Assembly: GCA_026419785.1 (NCBI GenBank)
Contig: JAODTK010004554.1
Span: forward strand, 124,001 to 188,000
DNA length: 64,000 nt
From: Sclerodactyla briareus
Lineage: Eukaryota > Echinodermata > Holothuroidea > Dendrochirotida > Sclerodactylidae
Direction: 5' to 3'
How positions within the stretch are numbered: the first letter of the stretch is position 1; each line of letters starts with the position of its first letter. Shown here piece by piece: positions 22,761 to 33,529 of the stretch. The translations under genes were made by a program, and so were the position numbers. Below the pieces are notes generated by a model. The model ran no database searches. It had not been told where the DNA came from and worked only from the letters and a program-made list of their open reading frames with translations.

Positions 22761-22918
22761 CGACTGATGAGATCAACACAGACTTGGACTTTGATCACTG
22801 CCAATCCCCGGAATGACAATTCTGAAGCGTCATGCACAGTAGCCTATCAAGTTCGGCCGCTAGGAACTAAACAAGTATTGTCCCCCAGTTTATTTGATGC
22901 TTCTTGTTTTATTCATAG

Positions 22919-23008
22919 GAATAAGCCGGTCGGGCAGTCCTTCCTAAACGTCCTATCATTCTTGTTCGGCATCTTGGTAGTCGTCATAGTTATCTGCTCC
23001 ATGAGAAC
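22919..23008 (+). CDS. Transmembrane exon of gene 1
   Basis: A 90-nt exon with a TTTTATTCATAG acceptor and a strong GTGAGT donor at 23009. It encodes NKPVGQSFLNV then about 17 hydrophobic residues (LSFLFGILVVVIVIC) and SMRT. This is a single-pass transmembrane helix. The exon ends in phase 2 on the bases AC, exactly like the related exon at 54512-54588 (TGQVVLSSLLVIL...IIT), with GQ, L and the hydrophobic core aligned. The next exon at 23441 restores the frame (AC+C = Thr). It lies downstream of the WSC exon at 5881 on the same strand, so it probably anchors that protein. The intervening extracellular exons were not identified. Confidence 0.72.
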
Positions 23009-23440
23009 GTGAGTTTTCTTTTTCTTCTTTCACAAGAGCACTGACGAATGATATGGTGCTCCGTAAACTTCCGGTTTTATTTCCATTTCATCATCACAGC
23101 TATTTCATAACATAACATAACTTCATTTAGAATATAGACTGGTCATGCTGTGTGAACTTTGTCAATACGGGAGACACAATCTTGTTCGGCCGGGGAAACG
23201 TATTGCTACAAATTAATTTTGACTCTTTCATTACTGGTCTACATTCAGTTCCAGAGTTCCGGTACCTTGCTCTACACCCGTCCACTCTCGTGTGCGCTCT
23301 GGTATATTCCATGATGGCAAAATGAAGTCAGGAAACGTATATAGTCCCATTGCATACCTGCAATATGAGTAGTGTCCGAGGGCCGCCCGTCTAGTCCGAT
23401 TGTCTCAAAACTTACCACACCTGTCATGGATATCGTTCAG

Positions 23441-23571
23441 CCAGTATACACCCGACATGTCTCGCCCGGCAAGTCAACGACGTTTTGTAGATATGCAGCG
23501 GCTACGCACCTCTCCGCAATATCAGTGGCATACGCAGCGCAGCTCTCCGCAAACACCCCTGGATTACGAGG
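23441..23571 (+). CDS. Juxtamembrane cytoplasmic exon of gene 1
   Basis: It follows an ATATCGTTCAG acceptor and joins in frame to the transmembrane exon at 22919-23008, whose phase-2 junction is filled by the first C. The peptide is basic and Ser/Pro/Gln-rich: QYTPDMSRPASQRRFVDMQ, then SPQYQWHTQRSSPQTPLDYE. Tyrosines in SPQYQWH and PLDYEG could be kinase targets. A weak donor (G|GTATCC) occurs at 23572, but the frame also stays open to a stop at 23693, so the 3' boundary is uncertain. No known domain is seen. Confidence 0.5.
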
Positions 23572-23879
23572 GTATCCTAACTTCAGATAAAAAGAAACAG
23601 AAGCTTTTGCGTAATCATTTCAAGACTCGCTCACATGACAACCGTATAGCCTACTGTTTGGAGTGGAACGAGCCAGTATACCTCGACCATTGAAGTGCTA
23701 CAGAAGCGCTCGCAGCTACATTCAGTTTGCTCATGTGATCCCCGTGAAACAACTACTTGTTAACGATTCAGCTACTGAAATTCACTGATATTATAACTTC
23801 GCTCTTGTTTCTTGTTTTGACGGGAGTATACTCCTGCGTTTCTTGTTCGACCTTCCATCTTAAAAATGTCAGAAGCTGC

Positions 23880-23913
23880 CCCCCACCCCCCCCCCCCCCC
23901 CCCCCCCCTCCCC
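23880..23913 (+). repeat. Poly-C tract
   Basis: Nearly uninterrupted C over about 30 bases, in the presumed intron between cytoplasmic exons of gene 1. The hydrophobic + frame just upstream (23757 onward) ends in polyproline because of it and is not credible. Confidence 0.9.
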
Positions 23914-24049
23914 GTCACGCCGCTTCGTATCAACGGGTTGAACGAAAGATTTTCAATGTTTAGTTTTTTTTATTTCCTGTCTCTCTACATGCATACTCGC
24001 AATAAATTGAGTGGACGAAGCCTAGAGTATTTTCCTCCATATGAATGAA

Positions 24050-25370
24050 CCTCCGTTAAAACTCACCTTAACGTCAATATTATTATCCGACACGTGGGAG
24101 AGGTGGAAGTAATTCCCTTGAAAATCGTTCACGACAGTGATGGGAGAAGCCGAAATTCTAGTCAATCATCATTCCCCCCATTTTCCCCACACCAACAACC
24201 AATATGTTTTTCTCCATTCTCGGACCAGATACGAATCTCGGAAAATTCTGATGGAGGTCGGCGTCGAATTGGACCGATTAAGTACTCACATGAGGGCGAG
24301 GACCCGGGAGAAGATTCCAGTCTCGGTACAGCTGGATTCAGGCAGGAAGGGTGGAAAGAGCGAAGGACAAATGGAAGGGAGAGTCGGAAATAGTACCCGA
24401 CTCTCTTCAAGATAGGTACGACAAAAATCAGATTCCCCAAGACCCAATGTATACCTTTCAAGCCAACTCTGTAAATCGGCACAAGTAAAACATCAGCTGA
24501 TAGACGCGGGAAACCCAAGGTCGCAGTCAACACGTCGGCATACATGGAGTTTGCAAAACTAACGCAGGTCTCGAGACTTGTTCTAAGAATGAACGGCGTG
24601 ACGTCGCTCTCGAAAGAAAGGAATGTTAAGAGATGGTGGAGTTGGACTCGATATCTCGGTTGTAACCAATAGGCAAAATATGCACGAGACTGACCGCCTG
24701 CAGAACGATCCCATTACCGAATAACTCTTACTCATCAGTGTATAGACATCCAAAGGATTCGGTGGACACGACTCTCCCTCCTGAAGTCGCTGCATCTGGA
24801 GACAAGCGGAGCCTCATCAGAGACTTTGAGGAGGACCCGGTCATGGAGCGAGGCAGTCCCGAGGCTACACACGATTCCGAGTACCAGGTGTTTCAACACG
24901 GTACTTTAGGAATGGACGACCTCGGTAAAACAGAGATAATGTCTACGAGTCGGAATAAAAGCTTCGAACTTCCGGACGTGTCCATTTGATCCGTGATCAT
25001 TTCTCCAAGTACGCAGGTGCCGAAGGAAACACAGAAGGAAGCCTACCCAGTATGTGTATGAAGAAGCAAGTAGTGTGAAGTATCCACAGCACGTCCCCAC
25101 GAATGCACCGAGAAGGATTACTATTCGGTGCCGTTCTACCACGTAGACGAACATTCTGGATTGACAAGGTTCGAGAGGCGACACTATGCTGTTATTGACG
25201 AAAGCGGTGTTGCATGTGACGGAGCAGACTCCGCAAAAGAGTCCCGCACACCCAAAGAGAAAGAAACCTGTATTCTTTGTGCAGTACAAGAAAGAGAAGA
25301 ACATTCCGAGAACTTCTCCATGCTCACAACAGACGAATACAACACACCCAAATGCAAAACAGTGACGTAA
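24050..25370 (+). CDS. Cytoplasmic tail of gene 1, tyrosine-motif rich, several frame breaks
   Basis: Over 1.3 kb the + strand carries hydrophilic, low-complexity coding-like sequence with few stops, continued through several frame changes. Segments in order are VIPLKIVHDSDGRSRNSSQS; EIVPDSLQDRYDKNQIPQDP then MYTFQ (24390-24475); VYRHPKDSVDTTLPPEV with SLIRDFEEDPVMERG and DSEYQVFQHG (24738-24989); YVYEEASSVKYPQHV (about 25050); DYYSVPFYHVDEHS and HYAVIDESG (25115-25200); and TDEYNTPK near the end. At least six tyrosines sit in acidic or YxxI/V/P contexts typical of phosphotyrosine docking tails. No kinase or other catalytic domain is visible. The frame breaks look like indel errors, since the character of the protein is preserved across them, but pseudogenisation is possible. 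There may be one or more small introns. Confidence 0.55.
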
Positions 25371-25979
25371 CTATGGTACATTTAATGGATGAGCAACGTA
25401 TGTCTCAGCACACGGTACCACGTATGCAGCCGTGACCGTATCTCGCTATTTACAGGATAGGCGGATATTGTGAATTATAGATACAAGCAATTTCAAGCAT
25501 GGACCGACCATTCGGAAACTTGTATATTCAATACATTGGATACTATTGCTATAATGGAAGTCTGAAAATAAGATGTCAACATTGATGTTACTTAGGGCTT
25601 TGTAAGCAGATTGGGAGAGCATCAACTTGGTCAACTGGGCCAGGGGGAGTCCCTCGATCTGCATGTAAGTTCTTGCATATTCAATGAGCGGATCGCAGTT
25701 TTGCGAAAATTAATTCTCAGAATGGATCGAACTGTCTGATGAGGCGATAGGACATAACTATCGTAGCAAATCATGAATAGGGACAGTCAATTACTCCGTG
25801 TGGAAGGTATTCCATAGAACACTTGTGTGGCGGAATAATCATCAGACAATTCCGGTAGGCCAGGAGTGAAACACCAAATTTAACGCTTCACTACAGTTTC
25901 GTATCGAAAGCACGATAGCTACCAATGAGTTGTATCATTCTATCGTTATCTAACGATAGAAAATCATTACGACTCCGAT
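25371..25979. other. No gene recognised; presumed 3' flank of gene 1
   Basis: No clear polyadenylation context is identified. A short perfect palindrome lies at 25939-25960 (TCTATCGTTA, TC loop, TAACGATAGA). The - frame at 25446-25664 has no recognisable domain. Confidence 0.4.
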
Positions 25980-27000
25980 AACCATCCTCCAACGTGTTAT
26001 GAGATCATTCGATTTCATCGTTCTCTTCTGCGTTTAATCTTGAGCGGACATGACGCAACAGAGACGTGACACGATGGGCGGGAGCAGCCGACGCTGGCAC
26101 TATGTCCATTGACGATCAAATCCTCAGTCGACGAAAAGGATATGCACGGCACTTTGTCACATACGTACCAGGCAATTGAGTCGTATGCAAGACAGGGGGA
26201 TGTAACGCACGCCGGGTCGAGAACCCCGGTAGGGAGGAGGTGCCAACTTACTTCTATCGAAGTGCTTCACATATATTAACCTCTGATCATTAGTGATTTG
26301 TCACATTGCTTTAGTGTGTCACTTCGAGTCGACCCGGAAGACTTCCAACAAGTTCTCAGTACTTTCAAAGACAATCTATTAATTTTGAACCAATTTGATA
26401 TATGTATGAATTCATTGGTTACGTCATTCAGAGTGTCAGTCCAGCTTTTATTCTTATAAGAAACAGTAGTATAATCTGCAAAAAGATGAAGTTAGACTTC
26501 CTGGAGCAGTGTGATATGTCATCGGTGGATAGAATGAAGAGCAGAGGCCCTAATATGGAATAATAATGTGAGTCAATGGTTGTACAATTCCATCGACAGA
26601 GCATTTAAGATCATTGAATTTGTAACATTGTCATATCCAGGACTCTTGCCACTCTCCAATTTCAGTATAGTGAGGCGAACCTCCTCCGTACCAGTCGGAA
26701 ACAAAACAGAGGAATTGATACAGAGAGTAAAATAGTCTAGTGGTGCATTATGACCCCTGCTGGTAAATTATTGCCAGGTTTTGGCAACAATCGTCGTCCT
26801 GAGGTTGAAGGGCCGTCATTTAGGAACAATCTTTATCGCAGTGTATGTTTTATCTTGTGGAGAATTTTTTTAGGTTTTCCACATCTTTATTTAGATTGAA
26901 TTTACTGTTGTTAATGAGAGTTATATAGCAGTTATTAGCTTTTGATGTCGTTATGCCCAGCATGTTCTTGTATATTTTTACAGATCTCTATATATTATTG
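25980..27000 (-). pseudogene. Decayed LINE reverse transcriptase region
   Basis: On the - strand a segment around 26390-26545 reads LFADYTTVSYKNKSWTDTL, then NEFIHISNWFKINRLSL. This is the catalytic palm motif with ADD changed to ADY, followed by the ISNWF..N.LSLN box seen in CR1-like reverse transcriptases. A lysine/asparagine-rich pre-RT segment lies near 26880-26960. Frames shift several times and the catalytic site is altered. It continues the - strand LINE block that begins with endonuclease sequence at 27270-29073, but may be a separate insertion. Limits are approximate. Confidence 0.6.
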
Positions 27001-27269
27001 ACGTGGGAGATTGAATGAATTTGAAATACAGGTTACATTTGTGCCTAAGTGAAGTTAAAGTCTCTGGTGTTATCTAAGTTGGATTTCGTTTAGTTGGTTT
27101 AACCTCGTACAGTGGGTAACCAGGCATTGAACTTCTAGATCGTATCAAACAGAAGTTTGTGTAGGCTCTTTCAGGGTTGACATCAGGATTACCAATCAAC
27201 CGAGATGGAGACAAGTCGCATTGTGGATTGAGATTGAGGAAATGCTGGTGAACATCGCCCATTAAGTAA

Positions 27270-27920
27270 GTGACTTGTTACCATTGAGTTATGCAGTGAC
27301 AATCGACATTGTGCATTCCTCGGCCTTCCGGTATTCTATGTGATGTTTTATGTTTATAGGTATCTATGGAATTTCTATCTTCTTTTATAATTGTGAATAT
27401 ACTAAATATGGGATAGTGATCAGATATGTCAGTCATAAAAACACCGCTATCGATTCGCCCATTATTGTCATTTGTAAAGATATTATCAAATAAAGGTGGC
27501 AGTCGAACGAGCAACGAGCAATCAATTGATGATCGAAGGATTATCAATTAATGAAGAAATTGAATACAAGGGAGAGTATATTCAAGGAACTTCTGATATT
27601 TTCAACTTTATTTACTTTCAGAGGCGATATTGAAGTCTCATGAGTCTGTTGTGAAGGCCAGTTTTCAGTTGAGCTATAAAGATATTCACATGCCGCTCGG
27701 AAGGGCGATATACAACACCAATCAATGGTTTCCTTACCTTAGCATCGAAACAGCTAATCAAATCTTCTTTTACTTTAACGACTAAGTCGTCTTTGACGAA
27801 GATCGCTACCCCACCACTCTTCTGTTCACCAAATTCACAGAACTGTATTCAACCAGCCACGTTTCCCTCAATGCCAAAAAGGTTATAATTTCTAATTGAT
27901 TGTAAAAAACAGACTGAAGG
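27270..27920 (-). pseudogene. LINE endonuclease (EEP) domain fragment, second copy
   Basis: On the - strand the segment near 27840-27660 reads EFGEQKSGGVAIFVKDDLVV and IGVVYRPSERHVNIF, and the one near 27490-27400 reads FDNIFTNDNNGRID and TDISDHYPIFS. These correspond to the GGG/VYRPP/TN...SDH landmarks of the apurinic-like endonuclease domain of non-LTR retrotransposons. The GDFN box and the first catalytic segment are not visible here, whereas both are present in the separate copy at 28250-29073. Two elements, or one rearranged element, are therefore represented. Confidence 0.65.
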
Positions 27921-28249
27921 TGTCCCATTTTATTTTTATCATGCTTCCATAATGTTTAGGTGAAGAATGGAGAGGTGGCTCGAATTGTTATGAAATTTTG
28001 TTGAAAAAACTTTGCTCAGTATACTGTAATACCCACAGTAGCAAGCAACATCCCCAGTTACATAATCTCTCAATATATCCATTTTGCTGGTACAAAACCA
28101 TTATTTGCGAGCACCTAATGACATTGAATGCATTCATGGGGATTCGTCACAGATGTAGTTTTTAGTGATGAAGTGGGTTCGCCTATGAAGACAGAAAAGA
28201 TGAGGGAGGGAAGTCCCCTTAGGAAAATCATCATACAACAGAAAAAAAG

Positions 28250-29073
28250 AAAACATATGAGCTTAATCAGGGAATGTTAACGGGGAAAACGTCCTGAATC
28301 AATATGAATTTATTCGGTGAAAGCTTATATGGCATTTTCCAGTTTATAGTAAATAAGTCATAGAGAATAATGTCCCTTTTCAGGGAGCAAGGCTGGGTGA
28401 TCAGTGTAGGCATCCAGTAGCATCTTGCTTGGAGCAGGATAACGCCCCCAGTTAATAAAAGAATTATTGCACCAATTAATATCGGGAAGGTTAAAATCTC
28501 CACATAAAATGATATTGCAATTTGCTGGTAGATTGGCACGTGGACAAGTCTTCAACGTAAGAACACTAGAGTCTGGTGGCCGATAAAAAGCACCAATGTA
28601 AATTGGGGACTGTTCATGTTGTCCACTTGTCCACTCATTGTCACTTTGAGTAGGCTTGTACCTCTGTAGAGAATAGAGTATTCTTCACTGTGATGAAAGT
28701 GCCACATGACGTTCCCTTATCTGTCCTTTCTATAGATGAAGTAAGATTCCGGCAAATATTCATGTGAATGTATGTTCGGGTTAAGCCAGGATTCTGTCCC
28801 GGTAAGTATGTCTGGATCTTCAGAATCAAATAAGGTCTGCAAAGGTTCCCCCTTAGCTCTGGCACTCTGACAGTTCACATTTACGACTTTCAGCTTAGCC
28901 TTTGATCTTTGTCTATGGTCGGATGTAGGGAATGGGGTCCCTGGATTTGGGGCAACATCTCTTGCGACAATCAATAATAGGAAGTAAAATGCCTTCCTTC
29001 CAGGAGTCTTAGATATCCCAGAGAAAGGTTTCAGACCAACAGTGTCAGATGTAGAATAAAACAAGCTCGCCAT
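28250..29073 (-). pseudogene. LINE ORF start: 2A-like remnant plus endonuclease domain
   Basis: The - frame at 28717-29073 opens with a Met, runs through a hydrophobic stretch and then LLLIVARDVAPNPGT, close to the 2A ribosome-skipping consensus D(V/I)ExNPGP. Next comes the endonuclease start VVNVNCQSARAKG, then DILTGTESWLNPNIHSHEYL and the YRKDR motif. After a frameshift, NIILCGDFNLPDINW at about 28440-28510 is the catalytic GDFN box. 2A-like sequences upstream of the endonuclease are known in APE-type LINEs, including sea urchin ones. Here the glutamate and the final proline of the motif are lost, so ribosome skipping would not be expected. Later frame breaks make the element a dead copy. 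Confidence 0.8.
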
Positions 29074-29616
29074 AATTGTATGTTTTGTAGTCTAGTGCAA
29101 GGCTCCAGTTGGTTGAGACAATGTTACAGCTCCATTGTGGTGTGACATTGTAAGGCTTAGGCCTAAGCTGTAACGTCACAGCCAGGCCAACACTGAAAAC
29201 ATAATTAAACAAGATAAAAAATCCACTGCCCCCTTTGAAAAACTTGCTTTAAAAGTGTAGAATTCCATGTTGAATAAGCGTAAGCAACAGTGGCGATCTA
29301 TAACTCTACAAATGCTTGCCACCAGAGAGAACAAAGGCCAAGCCTAATCTGAAATAGCTACAGTACCTGCCACATGAATAACTCAATGAAGGATAAAGAC
29401 AATAAAGCTGTACAATGAAGTCCAATGAAAATGTCACCGAAACAGCTATAAAACAGCTCAAAATCCACTAAAAAGGCAAGGTTCAATGTAATAACAAGAT
29501 AAGTACTCTCCAATGTGAAGTCACTAAACACAAAACAGCTAAAATGAGAGTAAAGTGAGAGCTAAAAATCAAGCCAGTGCACTGTGTGAGCTGCCACCTA
29601 TGTCAACAAAGGCACG
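29074..29616. other. No gene recognised
   Basis: A-rich sequence between the LINE start and the Polinton-like ORF. It has many AATGAAG/AAACAGCTA words and could include the LINE 5' UTR. Nothing else supported. Confidence 0.4.
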
Positions 29617-30470
29617 CTAACGTTCCTCACTACCAACCAGTTCGTGTGGAATGTTTAGACGTTTCAAACTGCTCGCTAGTACATTCCTTCCGGTCGGGCC
29701 TGCTGATTTCTTGTACCGGAATAGATCGTTCACCAGATCCATAATTTGTGAATCGTCGATCTTCTTAACTCCGGATCGATTATCTCTCCACGGTCCGTCT
29801 ACGAGATACCACCCTTTTCCAAAAAAAAAATGTTCATACTTAGAACGATATGATTTCGGGACGTTTTCTACGATGACGTGGACTGGTAAGACCTTCGTTT
29901 TGTTGCTCGAGGGAGTCGTTTTTGTTGTTCTTTCCGATGCGTCGGTTTCGGTCAGAAGCGGCTGCCTCTGTAACACATAGGCATGCGCTTCGGCTTCTTC
30001 GTCTGGAAATAGTTGATCATTCTTCAAAATGCTCCCGATCTCATTGTCCAGTTCACGCTTCTTCTTTCCAGTGTGAACTCCGAATGCATTCCGTATATCT
30101 TTCAAAAGACACTGACAAACATAATATTTCTGGCGTATTCCATTGTTGAGGACAGCTCCACACATAGAACGAAGAATGGTACCACCCCCGTTTTTGTTCC
30201 AGAGCTTTCTTCCTCTGCTTGAGTGATACATTTTTATCGACTAATGTTTCTAATGTTTTCTTGTATCGTTTGAGCGTTTTCTTTTTGTTTTTATCGGTGA
30301 GGGGTACGTTACCTCGAAGAACGTTGAGGGCACATTCACACAAGCAGGTGATGAGTTTCTTGTGTGATCTTCAAAATTCCAGGAATATTTTCGCCTTTGA
30401 CCAAACATTGCGAAAGTAGGAAATCCAATGAATACTCGCATACGGTATACGTGGAACAGCATATCAAAGG
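29617..30470 (-). pseudogene. Pair of decayed ORFs resembling Polinton/adintovirus-type element genes
   Basis: Two neighbouring gene remnants lie on the - strand. The upstream one (about 30130-30470, broken across frames) has a CxECALNVLRGNVPL segment followed by a lysine/arginine-rich stretch, a pattern I associate with the small basic core (pX-like) proteins of Polinton/adintovirus-type elements. The downstream one is carried by a 204-codon open frame (29617-30231). It ends in a conserved IMDLVNDLF...RK...GP...LASSLKRLNIPHELVG region that I recognise from uncharacterised ORFs next to the first type in many invertebrate genomes. The 204-codon frame begins inside the end of the first gene because of a frameshift near a C-run at about 30187. 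No capsid, ATPase, protease, integrase or polymerase gene is visible, so this is an isolated fragment. The assignment is from memory and unsearched. Confidence 0.42.
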
Positions 30471-30889
30471 ATGAAAAGTTACCTGAAAAATCGTCCTAAA
30501 CACGTTCAGTTTGGAAACGGTACTTCTAGCGCCAGGACCAGTTCCCCGACGGGTTGAACCAAGACCGTTCATTGATTTTTCGAGAAACGAGCCACCCTAC
30601 CCCTATGTCAAAGCTGCATCTTGTTAATGTTTCACTTTTTATTCTCTTTTCTTTAAACAAATGAAAAATTGACATTTGGACATTTCGAAGATGTCCATAC
30701 GACCTATATAGCCTATCTATATATGTCATGATTGTTATAGTTTGTAGGAAGACAGGAGGATGTATACGCTGACCTAAAACTCAAGCGAGAAACCTGGCAA
30801 ATAGGACGAGAAATATGAGGCGCGCGAAGCGCGTCGAAAATTTTCAGGTTGGGATGTTAGACTTCGGGGCATATCCCTCGTCGGGGTGT
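30471..30889. other. No gene recognised
   Basis: Short - frames only, without domain signals. A GGCGCGCGAAGCGCG palindrome lies at about 30821-30835. Confidence 0.4.
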
Positions 30890-31900
30890 GTCAATTTTTA
30901 GTGTAGCCACTCGGGCTCCCAGACGAAATGGGAAACATTCTCGATCCGGGGCGAACGGCCCCGACATACCCTCTTGCCCCTCACTCTAGCGCCACCCTTG
31001 ACCCTGCGAATGTAGTGTCTTCTATATCGGTAGTGAATCGTCAAAGACTCTGAGGAGTCCGTGGACGCCGTCTCAAAGCGATGCGAGATGACCGACGAGG
31101 TGGACCTGGTTGGTGAGTCGCGTATCTGCAGACGATTTCGGGAAAGAGCATGGTGTTTTGCCTCAGCACTCCAATGGTCGAGCGCAGCTTGCCCCCCCAA
31201 GTTGAAGTTCTGATGTTATCATACCAGGTCATCCGAGGGCGCCCCCCGTCTTCTCACTGTGCCTGGAACGGCACCTGACAGAAGGTCCCACAAGAGGCCT
31301 TGTTGACGGGGCATATGGCTGAACCAGTCCATCTTTCTTGTTCAATAGTTTCATGAGTGAAGATCCATCTTCCGTCTATCATTCGCATATTAAGTGACTC
31401 GTTGGTAACATGGTCACTCCGAATGACACCAAGCAAGCATCTCCAGATGGTACGACCAAAAGCTTCCAGTTTAGCTGCATCCTATTTCTTAATTGACCAT
31501 GCGGTGGAGCCATAAATCAACCTGGACATTACAAGGGCTCTGATGCCCAGAAGCTCAGCCGCATCGGAAAGGTGTGGGCTACGGAGGTACTTGTACTCAC
31601 GGAGTTTAGTCTTGGCTATGCCAATCCGCTTGCTGATTTCTGGAGTGTCATCGGTGTTGTGGTTGATGATGGATCCGAGGTACATGAATGAGTAACGTTT
31701 GGATAATGGAGGTCGCCATGTGGACAGTGTCGACAGAGTTTGGGTCTGTCTGGATGACGAGGTGAGCTGTTTTTACCCAGGTGACTCACAACTGATAGGG
31801 CTTGGGACGTTCCGCTAACGATGTTAAGAGCTCGCTTTCGGCAAGCAGCAGCGATAATGCAAACATGACAAGATCGGCATACCTCAATTCCTTCACTGTG
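30890..31900 (-). pseudogene. LINE 3' region, RTE/Jockey-like
   Basis: On the - strand, around 31850, YADLVMFALSLLLAESEL is a degraded YADD catalytic box followed by the usual LLAES spacing. Then (31482-31685) comes YLGSIINHNTDDTPEISKRI, with ALVMSRLIYGSTAWSIKK at its end. Further on, CLLGVIRSDHVTNESLNMR (31254-31436) and PRMTWYDNIRTST (31200-31240) match the C-terminal tail that follows reverse transcriptase in this type of LINE. Frames shift and an in-frame stop is present, so it is dead. The clade is uncertain. Confidence 0.72.
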
Positions 31901-33529
31901 CGTTCACCTATATAGTCATAATCAGAACGTCGAGATCACGGGACGGCGGATTCTACCCGGTATGCGACAAACCCGTATATCCGACTTTTGGGCAGTAGCA
32001 CGATCATTGAAGATGTGGTGTGCCCATCGAGTATTTCTGCATCATTTCACGGTCCGCGGTATTGTACCGACAAGATCGTCAAATGAACGCGACTACAGTC
32101 CCGGGACGAAAAGTGGGGGGCAACAGCCCCCTGCCCTCTTCAGTTACGTACTAAGGGCAGATTTTGCCTTACAGTACTGTTGAACCTGTTGAACGATACA
32201 ATTCTTCCGTCCCGTCATTATTGGGGTGAGCGAATTTCATCATGTTCCCTTACAAAATATATTGGGGGAAATGTCTCTGGTAATCGCTGCGGACATTTTA
32301 ACAGCTCACTTGCAACGCATGGACCATGCTGAACACGGTGACAAATTCCAGTGCGCAACAGTTAATCCGCTGGACAGGCTACATCGCGTTTCAGAAGAAG
32401 GTTTTAAAGAATAAATTTGTGACACTCGAGGGGGTTAGAAGATTTCATACTAAGGCTCCGTACTGCGTGGAGATGCTCCTGTATACCACCACCTCAGCAC
32501 TGACAGCCAATTAAACATTCCCCCCCCCCCAATTCCAGCGTCATGCCTCCAGCTCAAGTGAATATGTAACAACCACTCTCACAAGCGTTCAATGAACTGT
32601 GGCTGTGGGTAGACATGGGGTAAATAATTTGATTTAATTGAATCTAATCACCCTATGCGACGAAATGTAACTTATCCTAGCCAGTGGCATGCTCATCCCT
32701 TCACCTGATCGCATTTACGGTTCGAATTACGAATGAACGTTACGACAGAATGGTACAAACGACGAATTAAACGGCACGACGAACTACCGGACCGGACGAA
32801 CAGACATGACGACTTGTAGATCTGCTTACCCGCAGCTAAAAATTAAACGTATTAAGGCTCGCAAAATACCCCTAGATTCTCATCAAGAAAAGGGTAATGG
32901 AACACACATATCATAATGTTTGAAACTAACGAAGTGTCTCTAAACATTCAGTTACCATGGTAATTAATACTGATCGAAAGAATTACCCAACGGTGATAAG
33001 ATTAGCATATGCTATAGGGAGGAAACCGGACAATCAGTAGGCGGTTTTTTATACTAGATATTACGCAATTGCGCCGTGAATATGTTTTCTGACGGGTATA
33101 GATTTTTTAGCTTCACCCCACCACCCACCCCTCCTACCATAGAGGAGATTGCACAAATTAGACATATTTAGCCTCGCCACAAAATACATAATGTAAGACT
33201 TGCACCCTATCTGATGGGCCCACTATCTCCAAATAAAACGAATATAAGGCCTATTGAAAATCATTATCTGGAATACCTTCTCACACTGAAAAGACAAACG
33301 CCAATTGTTAAGAATAGAAGGAGAAGCATATTCCTTTTCAGTTTCGATGTAAGTACGAGCCTGTATACCCAAAGCTGATTGTGATTTTTGTGTGAGAACG
33401 TGTAAAATGACAGGACGCCTACACATCATCGACGAGAAGGAATTCGTTCCGTTAACTTGGCCGAAGAATGTATTTTTCTTTTCGATTTATCATTCGAAAA
33501 ATGTATTTTCATTTCCGAGTTATCAATGA
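31901..33529. other. No gene recognised
   Basis: Overlapping frames at 31962-32514 (+) have no domain. A C-run lies at 32519-32530. The - frame at 33223-33429 and the + frame at 33457 onward run into the LINE fragment at 33530. Nothing supported. Confidence 0.4.
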
